Shown one piece after another: positions 38,301 to 51,606 of a stretch of DNA of 64,000 nucleotides. Position 1 is the first letter of the stretch; each line of letters begins with the position of its first letter. The DNA lies in contig JAWUZG010000001.1 of NCBI GenBank assembly GCA_036785705.1, positions 2,852,001-2,916,000 of the forward strand, read 5' to 3'. The notes under the pieces were generated by a model, which was not told the DNA's origin, searched no databases, and saw only the letters and a list, made by a program, of their open reading frames with translations. This DNA comes from Acanthornis magna. Its lineage: Eukaryota > Chordata > Aves > Passeriformes > Acanthizidae. The translations under genes and the position numbers were made by a program.

Positions 38301-41029
38301 TTTTCTCATTTAGTTCTCTTTGATTAACAGGCAGTGGAGGTCTACCTACTTTCTTGGGTCAGACACAAGCTCTGCTGTCTTTTAAAATACCTTTCAGTGT
38401 TATTACAGGTCCTTTGTTTCTATTGAGGAAAGCATTTAAGATTGTAAATGATGTGCTAAATTGTCCCATTCTTTACAGAATATTTTCCACATATTCCAAA
38501 GGTTGAAAATTAAGAGTGTGCTTGTTTTTAATTATGCACGCTTATATTAATTCATATTTTTCACTGATTTTCTTTCACTTTTAGCTACAGCTTAGGCCGT
38601 GTGAGACTCAGTCCTACAAATATGCATGTGATTAATTTTTCTCACCAGAATTGGCTTTGTTGCTATTGCTTTTTGCAATCTCCAGAGGACCTGCTTTGCA
38701 ACATGTCCAACATAGAGCAGCATGCACTTGTGGGACAAAGCGTGGTGTGCAGTCAGAATACGGTGTTAGGGATGGGAGGAGAAACTGGTTGCAGCCCCCG
38801 ATGTTGACTGGTTTGTAACTGGTTTGTACTGGCTGAGTTCCCCCACAGAATCCAACGGTGGTGGTGGGGCCTCAGATGAACAAAGTGAGTAGGAGGGGAA
38901 GACAACAGGGGCACACCACTGCTGCCTCCACAGCTGTCCTGCTGTGATGCTTCTTGTACCAGTTAGCACAAAAGAACAAAAAGAAAAGGTATTTCAAGTC
39001 TATAGGAGATGGACTGTGATGTCCTTTAACCTTATGGTGGTCTTTGGTAGTAGCGCTGGAGGGCAAGTGGGTTTACTCTCAGTTACAGTCTATCTCCACT
39101 GAGAATTTGGTCCTAAAATTTTGTCTTTGAAAAAGCTTTTTCTGTGCCGAACAGTAACAGGTTTTGTTCACCATTGCAAGGAGGCAGAAGTGAGAGGGGA
39201 CAGAGGGACCTGTTTAGTGTGACTTTGCTCTCTCTGTGTTCCCTGTCTCAGGCAGAGCTGGGGACTGCACACAGCTTTTACCCCAGAAAACCTAAAAAGC
39301 AGAAGAAACTTGTTGTACAGCCTGGTATTTGACTTGTGCAGAGTTGAGCACAGCCATCACAAAGGATTGCAATGCTCACATGTGCATCAGGACCTGTGCT
39401 CATTGTCTGGCTCCACGACCCGAAGGCATCACCACAGCCTTCAAAAGCAGCCTGCTTGATGCCATCTGCCCTGGATGGGCTTTGTCATCTCCTTCCTCAT
39501 GCCCAGTGCAGCACTGTCTGTTGTCACAATGGTAAAAATGCATTTTGAAAAAAAAACAGGGTCAAAAAGATATGTTTGCTATAAAAATCGCCAGGATGCC
39601 TTAGCCTTGAGGGGGCCATAGTGATGTCGGTTGTTAACCCTCTCAAGAAAAGCATTTACTGAAATGTCAACATTTATTTTAAGCTGAGCAGGCCAGGACA
39701 AGTACTGAGGGTTTCCTGTGGTTCAGCTGGCTCATTGACAAGTGCTCCAACTGTAACAGCCAAGCCCACACGAGGGCTGTAAATAGGCAGGTAGGCTTCA
39801 AAAAAACATCTTGCTCCATTGCAGTGGCAATATCTGCATGTCTCAGCTTCCAAAAAATCCTCTGTCCCCAAATAAGCTGCTCCGTGTTTCAAAGACACAC
39901 AGAGAAGATGCCTTCTCGTTATGGGCTGTGCTCTGTGGTGCAGGAAAAAAATATCAGAGATGGTTTTTCTGCTCACCCAGAGCAAGGAAACCACCCGTGC
40001 TCACACACTCCTATTAATAACAGCTTAGATGTTGTTACTGTGTGCTGACTCTTAGACATCATCACAGAAGTTTTTGTTTTGCACACGAGGATCAAATTTT
40101 TCTCGTGTAAGTGTTTAGAAATAAATGCATGTGTGTGTTTTTGAAGGGCTCTCAACACGCCTGAAAGAAGGACCTTTTGTCTGAACAGTTAATGAAATTT
40201 TGGCTTTTCTTTAAAGCCCTTGCCAGATCCCTTGAGGCTTTAAAAGTTATTTCTAGAAATTTCAAGAGGCATTCCAGAGACTTTTACAAAAATAGACACA
40301 GGTTTTAAATAGTTAATGAATGCACATCATTTACCTAAACAGTGTTTTTATAGATCTTTGCAAATATGACATTAATTAGGGAAAGTAACTAAAGCTGAAG
40401 TGCCACAGAATGTTAATCCTCAGCATCAGTAATTAGCTGTGGAGGAGAATTTTTAAAAATGTTTCCAGTTTATATCATTTTGTTTTGGAAGAAACACAAA
40501 TATGTGGGTTGAATTATTAAGAAAACAAACGAGCCTAGAAAAATCAACAAAAAAACCCTCTTGAGGAGTGGATGGGTGTATCTATGCTGTTGCAATGAAC
40601 CTTTGCAGGTCCATGGCTTTACTGGCTCTGGGGTGGAAGATAAACCTGAGATAAACCTGAGATATTCCCTTCCTGCCCCTCTCCTCCCATGCCCATGTTA
40701 TGTGTGTCCTGTGCACTGGGTATCTTTATATTTCCAAATTGCCCTGAGACCAGACAGTGCAGAAATCTACTTGGCAATTAATTTGATTGTGTTTTTAACC
40801 AACCAGTAAAGGCAACTCTTTGACTCTCTCCCTGCTGCCTGCCCTGGTAATCGTTTTGTTTATCTGCACAATTTGACTCGCCGCAGCGGGCAGTGGAAGG
40901 GCCGCCTGCATTGTTTGTCTTCTTAAATTGTTAAATGAAATGACTCAGAAGATTCAGGAAATTAATTTTTGTAGTCTAGATATATGGTGAAAAAAGACAG
41001 CTTTGAAGTGGAGATGTCAGTGTAGCCAC
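35366..41029. other. Unique non-coding DNA
   Basis: No gene is recognised. Two small tandem duplications of 11 bp are present: ACTGGTTTGTA twice at 38807-38828 with a partial third copy, and GATAAACCTGA twice at 40639-40660. A purine-rich run lies at about 37789-37835. Chance open frames reach 108 codons (36270-36596 +). Confidence 0.5.
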
Positions 41030-41420
41030 TCTGAAATTCATGAATCAGACGTCGCAAGATTTTCAGAGGCATAAAAACTGAGAAATTTTTTAAATAGTTG
41101 CATCCTTTCTAGTTGCATATTGATATCTGAACCTTAACAATTCATGTCACTCTGAGCTTTATTCAATGGCTGTTTTATATGAAAATGAAAGCCGAGATAC
41201 CCATATAAATAAGACTCCAAGAATCAGGGCTTTTAAAATAAAGTGTAGCATTGTTATTAGACTCGTATTAAAATTGTGATAATAGCCAGTGTTACCTATT
41301 CTTTTCTCTCTCCTTTTTATTTTTTTTAGGATGATTAATTTAACAGCGACTATCAAAATAGCCATAAACAATTTAATAAACCTAGTAAAACTTCAGATGC
41401 TTCTTTATTATGCATTCAAA
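41030..41420. other. Candidate conserved non-coding element
   Basis: The stretch is repeat-free and AT-rich, with scattered CpGs ('CAGACGTCGCAAG', 'AAGCCGAGATACC', 'GACTCGTATTAAA', 'ACAGCGACTATC'). It has TAAT/ATTA cores ('GATGATTAATTTAAC', 'AATTTAATAAACC'). A perfect 'GACGTC' palindrome sits at about 41049-41054. No frame or known repeat explains it. Texture-based call only. Confidence 0.3.
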
Positions 41421-44400
41421 TAGGATTCTCAGCCTCTCGAGTCCTACTCTACACCCTTGAATGCTGCTAAGTAGTGCCATTAAAATAGCAATAGTGGGAG
41501 ACCATTCTCATTTATGGCGACTGTAAAATAGGGGCAAGACACTGGTTTGGATTCAGTTGGAGAGGTATGTTTCCACAATAAATGCTAAAGAAAATGCAGA
41601 ATTAAACTCTACTCTCTGTGGATATCAAATGGTTCCCTTTGACCTGTTGATGTGTGTTAATAGTGTCTCTGACTTTCTTATGTTAAGCTTGAATGTTGGT
41701 AGGAAATGGTAGAAATGGATCTTTCTACCTAGAAGAGTTAGAATTATGGCTAAAGGATAGTTGTGTCTTACTGAAATGGCATTAATTTTCTGTAGGTTGA
41801 TTTCTTTTAAGATGTAGTGTGTTTTGTTAGCTGAGGACGTTTAAGAGGAAAATGTTAATACAATATTTTTATAGTATGCTTATGAAGAAAGGCTTTGAAA
41901 TTATTTGCAAATAGTTTTTTCAAAGTATTTGACTAAAATGTATACCTCGTCTAAGCTCTGGAAACTCAGGCCTTAAAGCCATTCCATTAATTGAAATATG
42001 TTATGCAGGTTCTTACTTATTTTGCCCTCATTTTTGTGGTACATATTTACAGGTGATAATTCAGGCTGGGTGACAGCCCAGTGAAATGTGAACCTGTGGT
42101 TTTCCCCCTACGTGAAAAAAGGTGAAGCCTTGGGCTTTGGTTTCTCGTTTGTTTGAATATACAGATGCAGGTGGATCATTCAGAGACACAGTGGAGCCAT
42201 CCTTGTGACTGTATGGATATGTGAGAACTGCACAGAAAGGGCCTGACCAGATAAATTTGTAAGGAATCTTTTTGGGGGGGACTGTGGGCAGTGGTTTCGG
42301 AGGAAGAGCAAGTGGGCAATGCAGGATGCTGCTGCTGCCTCCAAGGAGTCAGCTGTGATTCCGTTCTGTTGCCTGTAGTGTTGCCTTTGCATTTTTCAGG
42401 GGAATTCTGCTCCAGCGATGCAGCTGGAAAGCAGAGTTTGTGATCAGAGAGTGCGGCAGAGCCATCGACGTTCTGTTTCTGAATAAGAAAATCAGGAGTT
42501 GCTGAGTTCTTTGTCCATTTGATTGAGAAAGTGGATTTTCAGAGATGGCTGCAGAACAGCATTTGTGTCTCTGATAGACCCCTCCTTCCCATACGAAATG
42601 TGTTGCTCTGCACAGTGACAAGTTGATTAAGAGCAATTTTTTAGAGAGAAAATAGACCTGCATTAGATGGAGAAGAGAAAAATATTAGGCTCTTGCGTGA
42701 ACATCCTTATACCAGTGGTTGTGCTCCAGTAATTAAATTCTGACAAACAGATGAACAAACAATCTCCAGGGGTAATGAGGCTCAGTCAATGAACCACAAG
42801 TGTTCACAAGTACTAACAATAAGAGAAAATGCAATTGAAACCCCTGCATATGTGTTACTCAAAAAGCAAGTTAAGGACTAATTAAAGGGATTTCTGTTTT
42901 CCTCTCCATGCATTGCATTTAAAAATAGATTTATATTCTCCACATTCCAGCATTCCAGTATTCTTAGATATAAGCATGAGAGTAGGTTTTGAACTCATTT
43001 ATCTAAAAAAAGGAAATTTAATAAATTCAATGCCCCACTTGACCAAAAGTTATCACCAGCATTATGCGCTTCTTTTAAACAAATTTGAAAACCTGTAACC
43101 AGAGAAGTTAAATCCATCAAATTCAGTGTGCTCACCCTTTGCTTAGGGTGCATGAAATGCCAGCTCACGAAAATGTGGTTGTAGAAATTGAATACAGTTC
43201 CTTCCAACCTGCTTGGTGATAGCGTATTTCACATGCTGAAATGTAAGTATCTCTTTCTGCTCTTGGGGAAAAATGATAACATATGCCATCACCTTAACTG
43301 TGCAATAAAGTAACTCAAATTGGACATGTCTGTAGAAAAGTGCTTTGTGTCATGTGATATAAATATCTACATTTTTTTAATGTCCTTTTTCTTATCACCC
43401 GTGACAGAGGCCTGTCTCGCCACTGTCAGAATTGATTTTTTCCCTTTGAAGTATTGTTTCTTAGTTCTTCAAAATATTTTTTCCAGCAAAAAAAGATTGG
43501 CAAAACGACCATTTTATGTGACAAGTACAGATGGGGAGTTGACAATAAATACAATATCAACTTTGCCTTTTGCTTCAGCTTCTGGTCTGAGAGAGTTAAT
43601 CCCATCAATGACAGTCACATTAGTTTTATTGATATTTTGTAATCTGTCTGTCCTTTCTCTCCCTGGTTCACTGCAATCTACTCTTGGTTAGTGACCTGTC
43701 ACACACTGCTGGTATCTAATTGCTGCATGTATTACTTTTCTCATTTAAAATTGTGCTTTTAGGGATCATGTGAAGCATCTCGATGAACAGTGCCAATTGG
43801 GTCGATATAAATTATTTTCTCCCCTCTCTCCCTCAGTGGATCCCATATTTAAACTGTTTTCATCAGGGTATTCTTTTGCTGCTGTAAATGGTGAAAAATC
43901 ACCAATAGGTTGATGCTTTCAGCTGCTCCAGAGCAGTGAACATTTTGGAGAGATTTGGAAATGCATTCATAGACATGTAAAAGTAATGGTGGTTTGGAGT
44001 GGCCCAACTGAGAGTGTAGTACCAGGTCCATGATGAGCCTTCATCACCAGCAAAGAATGTGCTCCCTGATTATGGAACCCATAGCTACAATGTGTATGTT
44101 CTTTTTTTTTTTAATAGTATTTTTCTTTATGGCAACCAACGATAACAAGCTCCAAGACCTTGAGCACAGTAAGGGAAAATCCTAATGACTCAAAAACACA
44201 AGAGCTGGCTCGAAGTTGATTTGCAAAACGTTGAGTGTGGTTCTAACATCCTACTCTGGGGTTTGGTTTCATACTTGTTCTCTCTCTGTAAACAGGAAGA
44301 GTAACTTGAAAGCAAAGGGAGGCTGCAAGGAGTTTGATCTGTGCACAGTGGCACGTAGGACTTGTGCTTAACTGGGGCAAAGAAGGGGTTTGGTCTTCTT

Positions 44401-46319
44401 TCTTTTGTTTCTTCTTTTTTTTTTTATTTTTTTTTTTTTTCATTTAAATCTACATCTGTGTGCCTAAATGAAATGTCTGTCTTATTTTGTGGAAGGCAGG
44501 AAAGTTTCTGTCAGTCCTCTTGAAGGTGCACCCACACTGCACTAAACACCACAGGAGCTTTTGTGTAATCCTCTTGATTGGGGTGGCACTGTCTTTGGCA
44601 GGGACTCAGGCTCAGGGACAGCATGACCGAGACCCTGATGTTTCCTCTACTTTGGCATCCAAAGATGGCCAACAGGACAGAAAAGCAAATGTTAAGAGAT
44701 TTCTTCTCAGATATGATATTTTCTTCCTTTTCTCCATATTAGGTATTTTTTATCTAAAAAGGGAAGAAAAGCAAGCAGACTAAGTTTTATCACTGCACCA
44801 ATTATATATTTAATTTATACTATTTATTTTAGTATTTGCTGATGAGATGGCCTGATATACTGCTGTGGCCACTGATGATGTATTTTATATCCAGAATACA
44901 GTGCCATCCCTAATATGAGTTTTACATCCTGTGTCTCCATCATGGGATATGAGTACAGCAAAAGGACAGAGAGACTGAATTGGTAGGGCACAGAAATTTC
45001 AGAATTGCAGAAATCATTTAAGAATCTAGTGTTCATTGATCCAGTCACTTAAAATTTCATTTTGCCTTGAGGCTTTCTGCAGCATGGAACCTTGAAATAA
45101 AATGAATATTTATTCATATCTAGTAATAAAGGCCTAAAAATCTAGCAAATTTAATTTGTGCATTTTAGTAAAAATATATTTATATTTTAAAAGGGTGAAC
45201 TTGTGACATGGAAACTTGGCAGCTTTTATTCTTTGGAATAAACTATAGTAAGTATGGTTGCATGAAGGTCATATTTCAACCATATAAAAATTGGTCTTTA
45301 ATTAATATTAGTTACTGTTGTAGTGGTGTACACACAAGAACCTCGAACCCTTCATTAAATGTTAAGTAAGCCTCAAAAATTCCCTTGTGCAGTTCTGTAG
45401 TCATTTTTCACATTCTTCTTTTGTGGCAGAGAGAAGTGAAGTAATTTTCCTTCTACAAGAACAAGAAATAGAATGAAAATTCCCCCCACCAGGAACCACT
45501 TTATTGCCTCTCTTTGTGTTCATCACTTAAAACAGGATCACTTTCTTTGTATATTTATGTTTTAAGTTTCTTCTCAACTGTTTGCAGTCTAGGGATGAGT
45601 TATTTTTTCTGGTGTATGAGTGAGTATTTCATGGTCTGTAAAGTTCTTCTTATCCTTTTAGTTTATATTTCCTTTTGACTTTGCACCTTTTCTGCCACTC
45701 CTTTGCCCAAAAGATGTTTCTAACCATAAACAAGGTCAAGGGGTTTTGTTCTCCTGACCTATGTACAAGGATGCTGTGCAATTAATATTTTAATTCTGCA
45801 GAATTAATTAAAAAACAAAATAAGTATTTTCATTACTTTTCCCTGCTATGAAGAAAATCCCCTCACCTTATATCTTTTTTCCTTCCATTAGAGAAAACAG
45901 CCTGGACATCTTGCTTGCTAATGCTAAACACACAGCTTTGGACAGATAAAGGAAAGCGTTGGCTGTAGCGGAGAGGTTATTTATGCACAAACAGGCGCCT
46001 CCATCCCACCCGTCTGTGCACGCGGCCGTGGGCACAAGCTCTGTTCCCCTCCCATCCTCCCACCTCATTCTTCCCTTGAAGAGCTCTCTGCAGCTGAGAA
46101 ATTAAACCTCTTTACATATCCAGCGCCAATCAGTCCCGTTATCATTAAACTCTTGCTGTGGGATCCCTAAATGAACTAACTTGTGTACAGAGTGCAGTTT
46201 TCCCTGCTTCTTGCTAAAGCAGTCCCCCATTTGTGTGGATTTTTTGTGTTGTGGAGGCATAGCCAAGAAAGAAAAAGTTCCCTCCCACAGCACAAGAACA
46301 AAGCGCTGTTTCCTCTCTG
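41421..46319. other. Unique non-coding DNA
   Basis: No gene is recognised. The open frames at 43320-43691 (+, 123 codons) and 44487-44783 (+, 98 codons) have no family resemblance. A long T-tract, 11 T, one A, 14 T, fills 44415-44440. One MIR-like relic at 45395-45500 is listed separately. Confidence 0.5.
45395..45500 (-). repeat. MIR-like SINE relic
   Basis: On the + strand, 'GTGGCAGAGAGAAGTGAAGT' / 'AATTTTCCTTCTACAAGAAC' / 'AAGAAATAGAATGAAAATTC' follows the reverse complement of the MIR core (the 'cagagaggttaagtaacttgccc...aagtggcagagc...gaacc' track). It is diverged and about 100 bp. The orientation is minus. Confidence 0.55.
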
Positions 46320-46600
46320 CCCGAAATTATTTTTCTTGAGATGGTCCTACAGGGAGCGAAGCCATTTTGCCATTACCCCTTAGTGCTACTTTATGTGGGA
46401 TTTATAATGAAATTGCTTTGACAATTTGGATAATGATGGAACAACGCAATAATTGATGAAACATTTTGGGTTAGAATGATTTCCTTTGGGAGACATCAAC
46501 TTCTGCATTAAAATCGTAGTCCTAATGTAGTACACTGAAACTTTAAATAATAATAATTTTTAAAAAATAAAATAGTCTTTGCATTGCTTAGTGTCTCTCA
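46320..46600. other. Candidate conserved non-coding element
   Basis: The stretch is repeat-free, with retained CpGs ('GGAGCGAAGCC', 'CAACGCAATAATTG', 'AAATCGTAGTCC') and homeodomain/SOX-like words ('GACAATTTGGATAATGATGG', 'CAATAATTGATGAAAC'). There is no reading frame. It resembles distal enhancers of developmental genes in texture. Confidence 0.33.
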
Positions 46601-47094
46601 CTGATTTTGGTTTCTGGTAGGTCTTAAAAGTAAGATTGAAAAGGTCTCTGGAGCAGAGAAACCCACATAGCTCAAGGATTCTATCTCTGATAATCAAATA
46701 ATCAAGGAATTACCCTGTTTGTATTAGTTCCAAGATGAACAGGAGTAATAGTTTGCTGCAGTTTTCAATAAATTGAGCAAATGAGCTAGTGAGAAGTGTT
46801 ATGTTATGGTAACAGAGAATGAGAGAGTTCTATTGTGGTTTTTAATAATTTCCCTCAAATTTTTAGTTTAAAGCTTATTCCCTAAGACAATAATATGTTT
46901 TACAATGTCTATATATTTTTTATTGTCCATCTAATTTTTTTTTTAAATTTAAAGATCTCGGAGCATTTAACTTTAGTTACTTTATTAATGAGTCATCTCA
47001 CAGAGCATTTAATGTAGATCAGAGAATTACATTTACTACTTCTCGAATATGGTTTCATTGATTTGTAAATCCAAAGTAATTAACAAAAGTAGGC

Positions 47095-47175
47095 TGTACT
47101 TCATATTTGCAATTTGCAAACAGGAAAAGTGAAATTGAGAGACGATAAAGCAAACCAGAGCCCTGATCCATATAC
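47095..47175 (-). repeat. MIR-like SINE relic
   Basis: 'CATATTTGCAATTTGCAAAC' / 'AGGAAAAGTGAAATTGAGAG' / 'ACGATAAAGCAA' follows the reverse complement of the MIR core ('cattttacagatgaggaaactgaggcacagagaggttaag'). Short and diverged. Confidence 0.4.
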
Positions 47176-48473
47176 ACTACGTACATTAAACCCTCTCCTA
47201 ATACTCAGGATTGTTTAGCAGAACAGTCAGTCTCCCTCAGACACAGGACTGTTTGCATGGCTGGATTTTTGTCATGCTAATTTCCAATACTTAAATGCTT
47301 TAAGGTAAAGCAGTCAGATCAATTGCTAAGAAAAACTCTTTAGAGAAAAATTCTTACAGCTGAGCTGTGAATTCCTGGAAGGGGAAGCTGAATCCTTGAA
47401 AGCACACCTCAACAGCCACAGAGAGCTCCTCGAGCGCTGCACAGGGTAGATTTGTCTGCTAATCAGAGCAGTTTTGCCACAAATGCTTTAAGAAACCTGA
47501 ACTTCATCTGTATCTCTGGCAGTTGTAAAAGAGATGTTGAGTTAAAACAGGTGACATTACTCCAAACAGATATGTTAAAAATTGTACCTAAAGGTTAATA
47601 TAATAAAAGTGTAGTTCATGTGAGAGTGATAGAAATATTGATCATAAAAATAAGTAGTGGCCCAGAAATTCAGCTGAGAAGCAGGGGGGGAAAACTAGTT
47701 GATATATGAAGAATTTGAGTTGTGACACTAAGATCAATGGCTGTATTTTCACCCAGTGAAGCATGAGAGCTTCAGATAAGGGCAGTTAGTCAGTGAAATA
47801 CTGACTGACATACCCTTTTACTGTTGGCATTTGGTCTCCAATATTGATCCTGGCTGTCACTGCCAACAAAGTATACTGAGGCTGTATTTATGTTCAGATA
47901 ATGTTGTGTTCAGTGTTTTATGAATGATTTCTGAAAGCAAGGTGTATAAGGAGTTAATTTGAACACCCACCCTCTTTTATTTGATTTGGTTTCTCGCAAT
48001 GCTACAAGCCATTATAAACTTTTGCCAATCAGTCAGAAGACAAATAGAATGCTGTAATCCACACAGATTCTTTAAATCCAGAGATTTCGCATTCCTCTGC
48101 TGAGAAACAGTATTCTGTAAACAACAATTGTATTGTTTGACTGTCAATGCTGGGAACACCGTTCCTGAGTGTGCAGAAGATAGCAACTAAAGTGATTAAA
48201 GAATAAATCTTTAGCAGGAAAACCATTATTTCTGGTGTCAGTTTGGGGGAGCTGGAAGAGTTAAATTCAGGGCTTTTGAAAATAATAGTGATATTACAGC
48301 AAAACACGTTTACTGAGGGACATGAATCAAAAGTTTTGACATTTTATTTTCCTTTACCTTTTTCTGCTGGCTCCAGCTGAAAATCATCTGTGAACAAGGT
48401 CTTTGGTTCTGTTCTTTTAAAATTAACGGTTTGAGCTTGAGTCAGAAAGGGTGAGACAATTCTGTGCTTGCTT

Positions 48474-48507
48474 CCGAGGTGGCTCGAGCAAAGCTGAGCC
48501 ACCTCGG
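48474..48507. repeat. Perfect 12-bp inverted repeat (hairpin)
   Basis: The left arm CCGAGGTGGCTC (48474-48485) and right arm GAGCCACCTCGG (48496-48507) are exact reverse complements separated by a 10-base loop. The stem is GC-rich and the arms stop at a clear mismatch on both sides. It is too short for a microRNA precursor. It could be a cruciform, a protein-binding palindrome, or the relic of a short-inverted-repeat element. Confidence 0.75.
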
Positions 48508-51500
48508 CTGGACCAAAGGTCGAGCTCTTCCTCCACTGCAATCAGATGCTTTTGCATGTCTTGATTTAGCTGCTGGCTGCTTCAAAGGACAGAAGGGTTT
48601 ATCTAGGAAAGAGAAGCACAACCCAAACCAAACCGTTTCTCTGCCTTTCTCAGAGCATCATCCACAGATTTGTAACTTCTGATTCGTTTTCCTGACGTTT
48701 GGCCATACCTGCAGGATTCCCTGTGGTTATCATAGGGAGCAGACCAGGGATGGCTTTTATTGTCACCTGGCAAACTTTGAACTTCAAGGGGAGTCAAGGA
48801 AAGAAAGTAGAGCCCAAGCAGTGGATTCCCTGACTGCTCTGAGGGTCTGCTGTGCCTGTTCTGAGCTAGACTGGAGGGGAGGAGGTGGCTCTGTCTATGC
48901 TGTGACTGCGTTTTTGTGGAGAAACAGTTAGTTAGGTAAAGTTATGTCATTTACCCAAGACAGCTTATGTCAGTCTTAGCCTTTGACCTCTTATTCAAGT
49001 TCATTTGCTTTCTTATGCCCATATAATTCTCTGGGATAATCCTAACCAGCAGAAGAAATATCACAAGAATGAGCAATGAGCTTAGAGGCTGCAGACATGG
49101 GAGCGATGTCAGGAGCAAACTCGAAAATCACTTCAAGTTTTAAAAATGAGAGTTTATCGCCACAGTAATTCAAGAACATAGCAGTTAAGACAGTGTATCA
49201 GCATGCAAAGTTCTGTAGCAGAAGTAAATAACACTGGAAATAGCTTAATCCAACCTTGCTGCATCCCAATTCTGGTAATGAAGCTGTGGTTAAACCGCTG
49301 GGAGCTGCCAGCCAGTGTCACTTGTTTCTGTCAAATCAGAAAGAACTTTTAATTTGAAAACAGAAATTCAGTATTGTTCTTATCTGCCTTTGTTTCAGAT
49401 TTTTATACACCCTGTAAAATTGTGTGGTGAATACCAGATAGTGCCATCACTGGTGGTGCATTTTATGCTGAAGTTATCTGTCCACTGCACTGGATATAAA
49501 GACTACCTGTGGTTTGGGTTACAACTGGGTGTTTCTCTGATGGGATATTTGAAGTTATGACAGTCCTTCATCCTCTTTAAAACCAGAGGTTATACTGTAC
49601 ACAGCAATTCTAGAGATGCTGAAAGTTCTAAAAGCGTAGGAAATGAGCATTTTAATTAAGTAGAGTGAGGAACCACAGCTGAGATACGGATGTACAGTAT
49701 TACTGGACAGATCCTTCTCAGATTGGATGGTAGTGCTGCTTCCTCTTACTGTGGATTTTCCTATGGTTCCTGAGGGTACTGTGACCACCTTTCAGCTCAG
49801 AGATGGTGAATTAATATAATCATGAATGTAACAGAGCATTATGTAGAGAAGCAGTAATTCTAGACATTGGATGAAGCCAGCTGATGTTATTTTTGCATTC
49901 TTACCTCAGGGAAGAGAACAAGAAGGTTAAAATTGGAAATTATGATGCTTTACTCATTAAGGCTTTTACAGTGGCAAATGAATATGGGGTTAGCAGGGAT
50001 GCCTTCTGGACCATCAGAAGCAATTCTTGGCACTTTGAGATTTCCCCTGTTTCCTAAAATGGGAAAATCATTTATGCATATTATTAGTCGCTTCCTAGAA
50101 GACAAGGTATTTTTCTGCAATAAGCTTGAAAAATGAGACTTTTTCAAACTTTTTGTTTCAGTCAATCAGGTTTGATTTTTAAATCATGAAATTGCTTCGA
50201 TGTGGGTGAGCAAAACTAAACACCTGTGAAATGCATCTGCTGATGGCAGCCAGTGACACACAGTGAGTTCTGTACAGAGCTAATGCTACTCTGGTGTGAG
50301 CCCAAGTCAATCAGGACCTGTTTAAAGCAAGCATTCCCAAAAATTTGAATTTTATGTTCAAAAAACATGTTTTCCATTTCTTTGATGAGTTTTGAGGGCT
50401 GAGTTCTCTCAGGCAACAGCTTTCTGGGTTCCTGGAAAACTGACAAAGCCCTTCAGGTGCTCAGTCTCCTTCCATCATATCTGCAGCCTGCAGTGGTCCT
50501 CTGCTGTCCCTCCTGTCCCTCGCTGTGACTGTCATGCTCTTGCCACCACAGCTGGCAGCATCTCTCCTGAGCGTGCCCTTCCACGCAGGGAGCCAGGTCT
50601 CCCTGTCTAGAGGAGCGTGGGAGCAGCCTCAGAGCACACTTGGTTCCTTTTCCAGACATTTCCATTCTCATCTGCTGGGAATTGGCCTCCTTGGTTCCCT
50701 GAACATGTCAGGGGCTTCTGTTCCAGCCCCAGTGCCACCCCCATGGCCTCTGTAGGCAGACCTTTGGGCTTGACTCCTTTCTTCCTGAGTGAGATTTGAA
50801 GGGTTTGCAGCAGTCTGCAAAGCCCATAAATCATTGGAACTCCATTCCCACAGCTTAAAAAGGTTTTCTTTGGGAAACCATTTCTGTTTTCAGAGACAGA
50901 AGAGGGGAACAAGGGGGAACACATGGGGCTTTGGTGTGTTTGTTGGTTTTTGCAGCTAAGGGCCCTCTGCAAACATTCCCTTCGACACTTTTCAGGGATC
51001 TGATGCAGCAGGTGTGTCCTGGTCTTTGTTTCATTCTCCATCAATCCATCTCTGTCATAATTTAGAATAGAACAAAGGTGGTCAGGGGTGAATGAAACCA
51101 GACATTCAAAAAGAAAAAAAGGTACAGCACACTTCAGGAGCATTTTACGATGATGTGATCAAACAACCTCATACACTACTACTGACCTTAACATGATGAC
51201 AATTTAAGAGCATTAATGATCTGTATCAGCATCTTCATCTGCCTACAGAAAAAAGGCAGAAGCGAATATTAACATAGCTTGTTACAGGCTGACTTCTTTT
51301 CTGATTTCACTTTATTTTCATATCCTATGTATCCTGTCAATTATTACTGTTCAGTGTAGCACCATCATCTTACCAGCTCCACTTAAACTGCATTAAATAT
51401 TGTACTAAAAAGAACAATGCTATTCAAGGCTGGGATAGATTTGAGGGTTGTTTGCAGTATCTTAGTTAGATCAAGCTTGTTCTGTAACCATGTCTAGTGA

Positions 51501-51534
51501 CTTTTGATTTCATAATTTAGAACCTGGCTTCTTA

Positions 51535-51606
51535 TGTAAATATATATGCACATACATAGATATATAACATATATGTGTTTGTGTATATATATATATATAT
51601 ACACAG
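51535..51606. repeat. TA/TG-rich microsatellite
   Basis: An imperfect TA/CA/TG tract ends in nine uninterrupted TA units at 51584-51601. Likely polymorphic in length; no other function visible. Confidence 0.8.

Noticed and set aside
43320..43691. 123-codon frame with hydrophobic stretches that look like membrane segments
   Set aside because: The hydrophobicity follows from T-rich DNA (Phe, Leu, Ile codons), and no family or start context supports a gene.
44415..44440. Poly-T as the poly-A tail of a processed pseudogene on the minus strand
   Set aside because: The sequence beside it shows no recognisable mRNA-derived text, and similar T-runs occur elsewhere in the window.
44487..44783. 98-codon frame with a signal-peptide-like hydrophobic run
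   Set aside because: The run is short and internal, the rest is low-similarity text, and no splice or homology evidence supports it.
48474..48507. MicroRNA precursor
   Set aside because: The stem is 12 bp with a 34-base footprint, and flanking bases do not extend the pairing to precursor length.
48930..49000. MIR-like relic around 'TTTACCCAAGACAGCTTATG'
   Set aside because: The resemblance to the 'tgcccaaggtcacaca' phrase is short and the flanks do not follow the element.
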